NCBI GenBank assembly: GCA_000727475.1 | Contig: KL647289.1 | Location: 3,611,600-3,675,599, forward strand | Direction: 5' to 3' | DNA from: Sarcocystis neurona | Taxonomy: Eukaryota > Apicomplexa > Conoidasida > Eucoccidiorida > Sarcocystidae | Length of the DNA stretch: 64,000 nt | Shown: positions 43,810 to 56,400 of the stretch, piece after piece | How the letters are laid out: each line of letters begins with the position of its first letter | Numbering within the stretch: position 1 is the stretch's first letter | Notes under the pieces: model-generated | What the model was told of the DNA's origin: nothing | The model's input: the letters and a program-made list of their open reading frames with translations, nothing else | Databases searched by the model: none | Program-made: the position numbers and the translations under genes

Positions 43810-46800
43810 GTATATGTATATATGTAAATGTGCGTGATTGGATACAAATAAGAATGGCGTGGCGAATATGGGCAACAAAAACAGGTTTGGAAAACCTGTC
43901 TACACATATGAGTGCACATGTTTCTACCGTCCAAATACAAAGTACAATATGTACGATCCGCCAACTGAGGGCGCACAGAAAACAGACGTGTATATATATA
44001 CATATATATATATATGCGTGTGTGGCTTTTACACTTTCTCCTGAACGTATATATGAATTGTGAGAAAACACGCGCAAAATCTCAAATCACGCAAGAAGCT
44101 GAGGAGGCAAGCATATTTCACGTAGGTGTGTGTATGCAGAAAGCGAGCTACTGACGTACTGGCGGAGGTACTGGTATATAAAAATCTACGTGTCTCGACC
44201 CCTTCATTAGATAAATACGTATATTTCGTATAGAGATATAAGTGTACGTGTATATGTATACATGTATATATGCACGCGTACATATAAACCTTGCTGCGGT
44301 ACCCGTCGGCTGTGTCTCGGCCCCGTCAGCTTCTTTGATATTTTGTGTGAATCTTCACGTGCATGCAATTGTGTATCCGCTCATACGCATGCATATGTGA
44401 ACAAGTCAGCGTTTGTATATACGCGTATAATTGTAGACGGTAGTGGTTCGTCATCTGGTCGGTGGATTATACGAAGAAGACTAAGGAGGACTTTTCGCAG
44501 TTTTCTATGTCCCCAGCGCAGCAGTCCGCTTTCCAAGGTTGTTCTGTGGTTTTAGAATGCCTGAGGCTCTTCGCCTCTTCGTGAACTGGTGCTTTCTGCT
44601 GCAGATCGTTTCACTGGGTGGAAGTGCAACAGCAGCGGGTGCGCTGCTGCTGCTGGTGCTGCTCCGGCTCCGAGTTCGTCATGTTGGCGTCTCACTGTCT
44701 GCTGCGTTCTAAGCCTGCGCGTGCACTCATTCGCATATCCCGTTCTGGTACCAGCTGCAGCTTCTGTTCCTTACCGCAGAAATTCTCTTGCCTGCTACCG
44801 ACACGGTCGTCGGTGTGACGAATTGTTGCTCGGGTGACGCAGCTCGAATTATCTCCTCCCTCGACATCTGCCACCCAGCATATCTGTGGTCTTCCTGCTG
44901 CCGCTTCTGATATGCTGCTAGTGCAACTCTGCTGCTGCTCTTTTCTTGCTGCTGCTTTGGGTCTGTTCCTGCTGCTCGCCTCGCGTTGCTGAACGGCTGC
45001 TGCCGCTCTTAAATGGCTGCGTTTTTCTTGCTGCCGCTCTCGCTATTCACCAATGCGACCACTTTATCGCTGCAACTTTTACTCCGCGGATCCTGCTCCT
45101 GCTCTGCTGCATGGTGTTCTCTGCTGCTGTAATCCTTCACTCCCGTGTCGTCGACTTCTTCGACTATCTGCCGCACGAGTTTGCTGCGTCGCCCCTGCGA
45201 CTTCCGACCTATTGCAGTTGTTGCGCCGGGCCCGCCGCTAATAGGCCGCGGCTGCTTCTTCGGCCATGAGTCCCCCTCTGCACGGTGACAAGCGCTCTGT
45301 GACTGTTGCCTCCCCGACTCTGACTCCTTGCAGCTGGGCTGCTGTGGCTGGTGTTGCTTCACCTTTGCTGCTGCTGCAGATACGCGGGGCTTTGCTCTGC
45401 TGCTCTCGCCACATCTGTTTTGACGCTGTTGTTGTTCTTTCTGCGCTGCCGGTCTGACTGCAGACGGTAGCAGCTACTCTACTGCTGTTGCCGCTGCTGC
45501 AGTCAGGTCTCGTGCGGAGGCGCTATCGCTTTGCTGCTCTGTTGCGGGTGACTTTGGTTGTTGCTCTGGTGCGACGGATGCCTTGCTTCTCCCTCGTTGA
45601 TGGCGTTTCGCTGCTATCGCACACGAGAGCCGTGAGCTGCGGCTGTTGCTGCTTAACTTGTCTTATGCGCCTTCGCGCTGCAGCGCAGACGCTGCTGGGA
45701 GAGAAACAGCTACCGTCACTGGTTTCCCTAGTGTTTGGATGGTCGGGCTTCCTCCTGGAGCTCGCACTCAACGCCTACGGGCAAACGAGACAGAGCTGCT
45801 ACTTATTTACTTCCGGTTTCTTCGAGGACCCCGTCCCTGCAATCAGAATGCTGGTGGAAAACAACGTGCCGCCTCCCACCTCGCCGGGCCTGCAGCGCCC
45901 GGTGCCCCAGTACGACGACGAACTCGAACAAGCAGCGTTAGCAGCGGAGGAGGGAAAGCGTCAGCAGGAAGCCGCAGCAGCGGAAGCAAAGAAAAAACGT
46001 GGAGTGCCTCTCCCTGCCGCTATTTTCAGTACCGTCGATCGAACAAGTACGAGGCAGCAAAGAAGGCGCAGCGCACCCCCTCTCTCTCATGCATCTTTCT
46101 TGCAGTCTGTGTGCAAACACACGATGGTATGCACACAGATAGACTTGTATGCTTTTCATCCATCTGTGTACATGAATACGAGTACAAATCGCCACGTACT
46201 TACACACATACGTAAACAGTTGTACACGTATCTACGTGCATAACTACGTGTATATGCCAATGTCTAGATGTGTCTATACGTATGTATATGTATATATATG
46301 TATACGCACACGCATTTAACTTCAGATATGTGGGTGGGTTCTCATCTCCTCACGAGTTGTCACGCCCGCGTACGGCGTATAGATCTCCCCTGACAGTATA
46401 CTGCGTACAATTTCTCTGTCCCTAAATTCCTCTTTTTGCAGTGGCATCGGGCGCTCCATCCGTCGCCAGTCAGAGGGACGCAGACACGTTCCTATACAGA
46501 AAACACGTGTACGCGTGTATATACATGTGTATATAAATATGGTTACCATTCTGGATATGCACATACGTTTGTTATCGACACTGGCTCTCAATTGAAGCGG
46601 CCCTGCTATTTGTCCAACAGCACGCAGAAAGATGCAGTTCTTCAAGCGCACCAGTGCGCAGGTGTTTTCTTTTCCTCTTCGCCTTGCCAGGTCAAAATAT
46701 GAACATACAAACATATATATATAGATATATATATATATATGTATATATATTGAGAGAGGGAGAGAGACATACACACACAAACAAATATACATATATATGT

Positions 46801-48220
46801 ATATATATAAGCGTAGAACTGTGTACACTTGCGTGTAGAGCTGTGCACGTTTGGGCGGCGGGGACCGTCTGCTCCTTCTAGGATTTAAGGTCTCAGAGGT
46901 CAGTGACGCATTCAGTCTCGGAAGAGGCGACAGTTGGCGTGAAGGGCTGAGGGCCTGCATGAATCGCACTGGGTCGAAAGGGCTAAAGTCCAGCAAAGGG
47001 TTGAAGACAAATTCATTTTCCCCGTTGACTTCAAGCACAAGGTGTGTAAATTCACTTTGAAAGGAGTGAGTGCGCGCAGACGGTACTTTCATCTTGAGCG
47101 TCTGCACGTCACACCTAGAGGAAGCGTGGGATTTACCGTACGAGTCAGTTGTGCGTTCAGGTCGAGGCAACCACACGAGTGTACGTGCACGTCGAATATG
47201 GTGTACGTACACCGTGTTGTAGATATACGCTCCAACCCCGTGTCCGCACACCTGCAGTTAGTGCAGAAAAGTAACCTGTGTATTACCCACTTTGATAGCG
47301 GAGCCCGCATTCACTGCAAGGTCGTTGTCTCGCGCCTCACATTCTGGTCCTATGCTTCCCGTTCTTCTTCTTTCCCTTTCTTCTTCGTCTTTCTCTTGTT
47401 CAACCCCACCTGTCTCATTCAGCAGGTATTTAGAGGTTTGTGGTCTCCACCGGAAAACGAAGAAAACGTCATTTCGCACCGCGAATCTTCCTATCCTTAG
47501 TAGACACAGATGAATAGGAATACACGTATGAAACAGAGACACACACGTGTAATGGCTGGCGACTCATGGGATGGCGGCCCTACGCAGACACGAAAGCGAG
47601 TCATTGTATTTTTAAAAAGGACGGTCCGCCCGCACGCAGGCCGATGCTGCGGCTTGAGTTTTTTTTGTTCGCGTGCAGCCTTGCAGAGGCTTCCCGTTCA
47701 GCAAGTGCAGCAGTTTCTTTCCAATCTTCGCACGGACTTTCCGCTGGTGTTCGCTGCAACCTACCGCAAACTGGGTTGGCCAGAAGATCGATCCCCTCAG
47801 AATCCTCAGGAATTACTCGAGGTGGAGGGCGCTTACTACCGTGAGTTAAGGAAAAAACAGACACACTCTAAAAACGGACGCATGTACATGTTGACATGAG
47901 GTGGAGTACAGACGAAACACACCGACGCACACGGGGGGAGGGGAACAGGTATATTGTATATATATATTTATAATTATGCGTGTATATATACAAAGTGTAC
48001 ATGTACGAATGTATAAGTATATTATGTTTGTACCGCACACACATATGCATACCCGTGTGTGAGATGAAATGGAAGGTCACCGTCCGTAGAGGACGTTATG
48101 ATGGAAGCAGGCGAGACAAATTGTAGAACTGTAGTACGTGCCCTTTCACGACTAGTCTAAATTGACAGTACAGGCATTCTGCACGTAGATCGGGGGTCAA
48201 GCTTACTGATGACGGTGGGC

Positions 48221-48259
<39 letters not shown>

Positions 48260-50411
48260 CATATATATATATAAATGTATGTATAGAATAGTGCACTATA
48301 ATTAAACACTGTCGACTGAGAAATGTGATGAAGTTTATGCGGGTGGTAGAAGAATTTGGCGCTCGACTACAACGGGAAGCCAACGTAAATGATTAAACAT
48401 ATATATATACATGCGTGTTAGTGTAGAACCTTTGGTGTAATATATGCAAGAAATCGTAGTGTATAAACATTTGTAAATACTTTCCACGTAAAATGCATAA
48501 AACCCCATATGTACTACATTCGTACAGGTGGCGCTACGATAACAGCTAGGAGGCCAAAGATCACAGAGAACGTGTAATGATGAAACTTACGCCTAGACCA
48601 GCATATATGTATATACATGTACACACATATATATGTATGTATATGTATATATGTAGGAAGAGAGAGAGATATTCATAGAGAGAGAAAGACGGACAACGAC
48701 AGACGGCCACATGTGACAAGCTTGTAAGAAGCTTTCAAGGACGAACTGTGGACGAGACAGTTGTGTACGCTCGCACGCACGTATACGCACGCGGAGACAC
48801 GCACGCCTGTGCTTGTATAAGCGTCCTTCTGAGAAAGCAGAGTCGCCGAAGAAGAGGGGACAAGAATGTAGACGCACACGCGCATGGAGATATATATTTT
48901 TACATAGAGATATCTACATACTTGTACAGCTTTGTGCAGATAGGTGTGCAGGTACCACACATGCCTGTGCCCTTTGCACCATCCTCGTAGCCTGTGTATA
49001 TTTATATATGTAGATATATACACACATATATATATATACATAAATCAGATGCACGCACGCACGCATGCGCATATAAATGTGTGTCTTTCCTTGCATAGTC
49101 ATGACCTGTATGTGTGCATATATATATATATATGCGTCTGTGTTGTGTAGGTGTGACTGTGTACGCTCGTTCGCAATCTGTTTGTCGGCTGCGAGATACG
49201 TTTGTGTGCTAATGCGCAGAAGCGCGGGCCGAGCTGAATGAGGAGCTGATCCCGGACGTGTTTGCTCAATTCTACAGAAACTGGCTGAAGAAGTATGAAG
49301 AGCTGCAAGCGTTGGCAGCGGAGACACCGGAGGAGAAGGCCGAGAGAGAGGCGCGGCTCAAGCAGCACATCACCCCCCCTCCCTATTACGAAGCAGAGGC
49401 TGCCCCGCCGTACCCCGTCGCTCCAGAAGAAGCAGCTAGGGCAGAGGTCGCCGGAGTACCAGCAACCAGGCCCGCGGAAGAAGCAGCAGCGCCGGCAGCA
49501 CCAGAAACAGTAGAGGAGGAAGCGGGCGCTGAGTTGGAGCACGCGTATATACTCCCGGGCAAGGGGGCCCCCCCGCGGTTCGTCTCTGCGTGGCCCTACG
49601 TGCGCAGGCAACTCGTCTCCAACTTTGGTAATACACCATTTACCCTGTCAAAGAAGAGAGCTTCACTCAAATACGAAAACAATATGTTTCTCACGTAAAC
49701 ATACACATATATATACGTTTCACGTTGTCAAAAATCTCTTTTAGAGAGGAGAGGGGGGGATGTCACGGCCAGATGCATAAATGTAGGCACGCGCAATTAG
49801 GAAGTGGAGGGCTGGCTCTACAGGGGGAATAAATAAATATGCATAGATATATATATATATATATATATCTATATATNNNNNNNNNNNNNNNNNNNNNNNN
49901 NNNNNNNNNNNNNNNNNNNNNNNNNNNNNNNNNNNNNNNNNNNNNNNNNNNNNNNNNNNNNNNNNNNNNNNNNNNNNNNNNNNNNNNNNNNNNNNNNNNN
50001 NNNNNNNNNNNNNNNNNNNNNNNNNNNNNNNNNNNNNNNNNNNNNNNNNNNNNNNNNNNNNNNNNNNNNNNNNNNNNNNNNNNNNNNNNNNNNNNNNNNN
50101 NNNNNNNNNNNNNNNNNNNNNNNNNNNNNNNNNNNNNNNNNNNNNNNNNNNNNNNNNNNNNNNNNNNNNNNNNNNNNNNNNNNNNNNNNNNNNNNNNNNN
50201 NNNNNNNNNNNNNNNNNNNNNNNNNNNNNNNNNNNNNNNNNNNNNNNNNNNNNNNNNNNNNNNNNNNNNNNNNNNNNNNNNNNNNNNNNNNNNNNNNNNN
50301 NNNNNNNNNNNNNNNNNNNNNNNNNNNNNNNNNNNNNNNNNNNNNNNNNNNNNGGGACGGTACGGTACGTACGTAACGGTAAGGGTAAAGTAAAGTAAAT
50401 AATATAGCATA

Positions 50412-50449
<38 letters not shown>

Positions 50450-53400
50450 AGCGTCTATGCACACTGGGTGTGTATGCCCTGGTGACGTAAAGTAAACTCT
50501 CCACATGTCTCGAGGCCGCGGTCACACCCACGTACACGATCGCGCTGACACCGTTGGCACGTCGTCGTGTGTACTAATAGGGGGCTGACACAAAAATAGA
50601 CACACGTTTGTACAGAAGCGTGTACGTATGCTACGTGCGTAGACGTTGGTATAGAAAACCTTGCAGCCTACATACGCTAACTGCATCTGTGGAGATGTAG
50701 ACATCGCTGCAGTGGAGGCAGGAAAACTTATCTACGGAAAGGCTACGCGTAGTTGTCCTGCTCACGGCTTATCACTGCCGTACCGTGCGCATGCCCAGAG
50801 AGCCGGGGGACGAAGCAGGCGCGCATCTGATTCGCCCGCTCAACCGTTTGCTGTTGCTGCTGAGGCTGTCGCACGCAAGGCTGCTGCTGCTCAGGTAGTC
50901 AGCGTGAAGCAGTCCGCGCGTGCTAGGCTGCGCACCTACCCCTGTATACTGGTACAGATATCCTCCACGGAAACAACGACATGTCGACCGAGTCACGTTA
51001 CATGCAGTCGCAGAGTTGCCCCTCCCCCCCCCCCACGCTGTCCTGTGGGGACATACAGTTTGCGCGAGGTTGACAGCGTGTGTTGCTCCGTACGTAAAAT
51101 ACGTCCTCCTCCTGCGAGCACAGGCAAGCGATATAAATGCGTGTGTGTAGCGGTGCACGCACGCGTACGCATTTGTACGTCGTTGTGTACTGCGTTTGCA
51201 CAAAGAGACGTACACACTCGCGCACCCGGGTGCACAGGTGGATGTGTGTACGTTGGAAAGGGGCGGGAACGTGATTCACGGGTGTAACGGTGGGTGTGTT
51301 GTTCAGAAAAGCTGAGTCACACAGAAACCTAGGAAGAGGTGGAGGCAAGGGCTAGAGACTCACGCTCGTGGGGAGAGAATTTCGCAAAGGGATATAGGCC
51401 TACGAGCTGTACGAGGCGAAGAGCTACTTCCACACGTATAGGTTCGCAGTAATGTAGAGGCAGAGAGAGAGAGAATTGTTTACAAGTAGAGGTCTGCGTA
51501 CCCACGTAGGTGGCATTCATCACGTATACATGTACAACAACGACCACGCACACGTAGAGCGAAACGGCAGGACGTATGGGGACGGCGTTACCTGCAGATG
51601 TTGCCACGTACTAGTCAACAGTTGTGCACACGTATATTTGTAGAGACAGCAAACAAGGCATATATATACATGTGTGTATTCGCGGAGAGCCTAGGTAGAT
51701 ACCCGCATGTACGTTTGAAGCTGAGTAAACAACTGTGTGTTTGTGTGCTTGTAGAGACAGCAAATGAGGTGTTGATATACATATATATATATATATATGC
51801 ATGTACAATGGCGGAGAGCCTACCTACATACCTGTGTGTACATTTGAAACTGAACTAAATCAATAGCATACGCGAGGGCGTAGGGGAAAGTGTGTTGCAC
51901 TGCAGGATAGTGTAACCAGAGAAGAGAGCCACGTCCAGGTTTTCAATCGACACACGCTATACTTCGCAAATTCCGCTCACCTGCATACATCTGTGTAGGT
52001 GTGTGGGTGTAGGTGTGTGTCACACATATCTATGCACATGTATAATTATATATATATGTATATATATATGAATACAGGTGAACATCTATATATACCTACA
52101 TACACTACACAGTGGAGGATATCCGCAGGCAGCCGGTGTGCAATATTTCAGCTAGAATGTTGGGAGATGATAGGGATTACTATCCCGCAAAGCAGAACAG
52201 AACAGCGTCTTTCACAGGTATGTCATAAGTTGTGAAAAACAGGTGGACGTACTCTACCTTCAAACATTTGTACATACACGTATACACTTGTATGCAATGG
52301 CTCATACATATATACATATATAGATGTAGATATAGATAAATAGATAGATAGATAGATATGTATGTCGTTATATTGACACACATGCGTACGTAGGCACGTA
52401 CTATTGTGTTCAAATGGGAATTTCCTACTTTACGAACGGTGAGCCTTTCAGGGCGGTACGTTTCCACAACATAGTGTTATCAAATCTACGTGTAGACCTG
52501 TACGCGTCCGTCCATATCAACGTATGTACACGTATACGTTTGGTTATATTTTTAGGCACACACACACACACTTATATACACGTATACACAAATGTTTGTA
52601 TACACGTGCGCCAGGGGTTTCCAGTTCCTCCCCCATGTAGTGCGTCTTGCCCGTGTTTTTTCGCACGAGTGTATCTGTGGGAACGAGTGCAGAGGGACAG
52701 GTGATTGAGGCAAGGTGTAGGGCCAAGTAAATGACTGCAGCCCGCTGTGAAGTTGCCTTTTTGCTGCTTCAGGGCCTTCAACACGCATGCCCGTATGGGC
52801 AGCCTCTTCTCGTGAGTACTCGGAGCATGGAGAACCGACAATGCCACGTCCATCTGCCGTCGTAGACCAGTGCTGCTTCGACAGCGGAAAAATCCCTCTT
52901 GCTCTGACTTTTCGTAGAAAGCGGTGCTGTGCTGTTTCCCGGAAGGTCTCGTGTCCATACGTAGTGTTGCTTGTGCCTCCCACGTAAGAATATCGCAGTG
53001 TTTGTTCTACCTTGAAGTCGTAGTCTGTCAATTTGTGAATGCGCCCCGGAGAAGACGAGTGTTCCTTGTTTCTATTTCGACGACAAGCACTACCTCCTGG
53101 GAATCCTTTCGAACCCGTCGTTACCTCCCCCTCCGCCAAAAGCGAACAATTTCCCCGCGCGCCTCGACGCTACAGCAGCGTGTTTTCAGTAGAAACATCT
53201 TCTCCGATCACAAGCGTTCATACCCAAGCAGACTGTCAAGGCACCAACGGTGTCTGCGCGTAAGAACTGTCAAAATGTGTTTTTTACTCTGGGCCGTAAT
53301 GCCGCTGTCGAAGACACTTTCGGTCGCCTTTGCCTTCTTGTCGCTGTTTTGTCTCCCACGCGCAGCGACGTGCCCGTGTGCGGACCCGACATTGCCCGAG

Positions 53401-56400
53401 GGCTGCCTGCTGGACACGGTGAAGACGACCTCAGACGTCGTGTTTCGCCTGTCGATGCTGATCCCCCCTGCAGTCGAGAGGCTGCTGCAGGAGCATGGCG
53501 CCGCTCGCAACGGCGGCAGAGGCAGTCAGCTGTCACCGGAGCTCGCTGCCTTTTGCACCACCGCGGGTCTGTTCGCGAACGTGTGGCAGCAGCAGGCGGT
53601 CGCCACCGGCTACGAGGAGTCAGGCAGTCGGCGAGCTAGCTCCATACTTCTGGCTCGCCTGGCGAAGCAGGATGCTTTCCTTCTCAAGCTCTCAGCTGAT
53701 CGGGAAACGAGAGGCGCTCACACTTTCGGCCAAAGACGCAAACTCTTCAGGAAGTTCATCAGAAGTACTGCACAAAACATAGACACTGCTGCAGGAACAG
53801 ACAGACAGACGTACCTAAGCGTACGTAGAGAGCTCTGCGTATGCGCTTATCTTTCCCAGTACAAATGTCTTTAACGAGGAGAACTCACCCAATGGCAGCA
53901 AAGCCTCTCACGCACAGTTGCAGTGTACATTTCCGTACATCCGTGTACGTGCAGGTGCGTTAAACTGTGTAACAAAGCAGAACTCGAGGAAGACGTATTT
54001 GTGTGCACAAAAAGATGTAGACTCCGGTGTGCGAATGATCGTAATGGGAACAAACTTAACCCTTGCGAATATATATATATATATATATATGTATATGTGT
54101 ATCTCTGTATTTATACACACGTACGTTTTATTGTGGTTGTGTGTATACGCAAGTATGTACATGAGTTGGATCTGTATTTATACGTAGGTACGTTTTCTCG
54201 TGGCTGTGAGTACGTGCATATATATATATATATACACGTGTGTAGACGTTGGATGGATAGGTACGTCTTGCGCTACACATGTGTCTACTTATTTATGCGT
54301 ACGCTCACCTTTTATCGTGACTCTGCATGTGTGCATTTATACACTGAAGAGGAGGGTTGGTAGGTATATATTTCGAGCTACGGGCTGTAAAAAACGCTAG
54401 CGGACGGCTAAGTAAGCACAGCGCACGCAGGCAAGCTCCCATATACTCATGTGTTCAGATATGTTTATATATGTATGTCTCTGTTTGATATGTTTGCTGG
54501 TTGGGGAGGAAAGATAGCCGACGACCATGTTCTCTGCAGAAGCACCAACGAACGAAGGCGAATTTACTTGCAGCGAAATCAAGCGCCAGAGTTTATCTTC
54601 TATCTATGACTTTCTCTCGACATTGAAAGTCCCACAGCCCACACGTCTCTCCAGTAGGCACGGAGGTAGGTACGCGTATGCGACGCTGTTGGCGTCTAAC
54701 TGAGCCGACCTCCCGACGCCAACATAGATGTGCTTGTGCGTATTACGTGTAGCAGTATGGATGCCCCTTTCTATCCCGTGACTGGACGTGCTTCCTAGTG
54801 CATAAAGGCAAGCCCTGCAAAATAGCAAAGCATGCAGCAGCATCTGCTGTGGGTCCGCTTTTGTTACTGCAGATCCCCACTATCGCGAATGCCGGGCGCT
54901 GCGTAAGCCTCATCCGCCCGAGATCGTATTTTTCTCGAGACGGTGTCTCTCTATCAAGCCCCCTAGGCACTCCTAAAAGATGTACAACTGCACACACGCG
55001 TATTGTTTGAGTATATACATAGAACTACATGCATGTATACATGTGTAATTGTATATATATATATATATGTGCATACGTGTATGTACAGAAGTATGTATAG
55101 AAGCACATAAATGTATACGTCCATTGTGCTTGTGCACATATTCGTGCCTACGCGTATGCACATTTTGTACAGATGTACATCAGAGCACGTGTACACCTCT
55201 ATATGCAGGTAACACAGATATGCGCCCCTGCTCACTCCCGACGTGGACGGTCGCTTCTTTTCCTCTGGCCATTGCAGGAGTGCGGGGGTGTCTACGGCGT
55301 ATACGAAAAAAGAATCGCTCAATCTGCCACTGCATGCCTGCCTCCACAGAAAGTAGCCCCCGACAGCGCTACGGTCCCCACAATTGCAGTACACGTGTCT
55401 ACTCGAGTGCACACACATCAAGGCAGCTTGGAAAAGCACTCTTACCCGTCACTTCCACAGCGGTAAACCCGCCTCTACTGGTGTTAGTTAGGCGCAAAAA
55501 ATATTTTTGATCTATGTATATATATGTATATGTATATGCGTGTGTATGTATTTTTCAGGGCACCAGTGCAACTGCGCATCCCCACGTAGGGGCCGAGTAC
55601 CTTTGCTTGTTCACGCTTCTCCTTTTTCAGCCTCACTCCTCCACTTGTGCAATTTATTTCACCTCCTTCTCCTGTCTCCTTCTCAGATGCTTGTTCCTCT
55701 TAGCCATGCGGCGAAGCTGCTGGGGATGTGCAACTGCTGCACAGCTTCCACTGCTCTCCCCACTCCTGTTGCGCTCACTGCCGTCGTTGGCGCCGCTCGT
55801 GTAGACTGCTGGTGCAGTCTGCTGTTCTTCGTACAACTACTGCTCCTGCTGTTATTGGTGGTGACGCTCCTACGGTCTGCCTCAGCTGCTGTCCCTCCTC
55901 CACCTGCCGCTGTAGCCCTAATACGAGTTTTACAGCTGCCGGACTTGCTGGTGGAGGCACTGCTGCTGACGGAACTGCGTCGCTGCTGCTGCTGCTACAC
56001 CTGCAACTCCTGCTTCCACGTACACGACGGTGGCCGCTACAGCTGCTGCGCCTATTCTTGTTGTTGATCCTGTCGGCTCTTGGAGGTGCCGTTCTTAATG
56101 TCACTCGTCCACGGTTTCTGTTTTTTGCTGCTGCCGTTTCCGCTGCTGGCGTTTCCTTTGCTGGAATTGCAGTGGCTCAGGCAGGCGCTCTGGCATACAC
56201 ACCTTATCGGCCGCTACGCCGTACGGCTTCTTCCCTGTACGGAGCGATAGCAAATGCAGTTGGCGTTTCCTTTGGTGACCAGCAACGGGCAACCGCTGGT
56301 TTCATTCGCCTAAGCGAGGCACTGCTGTTACAGCGCCGACGTTTGCTGCAGCTCCCTAAATCTCTGCGGCATGAGCCACGGTACAAGGCAGGTGCCTCTC

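Noticed and set aside
46322..47251. 309-residue minus-strand ORF with [15 protein letters not shown]
   Set aside because: Crosses a TA microsatellite and opposes two plus exons (46882, 47099) with strong acceptors.
50354..50410. GGTAAGGGTAAAGTAAAG next to the gap, telomere-like
   Set aside because: Not a regular TTTAGGG-type repeat and too short to call.
53275..53365. Apparent signal peptide ([20 protein letters not shown])
   Set aside because: The hydrophobic stretch is the pyrimidine tract of a very good acceptor at 53365, and exons upstream join in phase.
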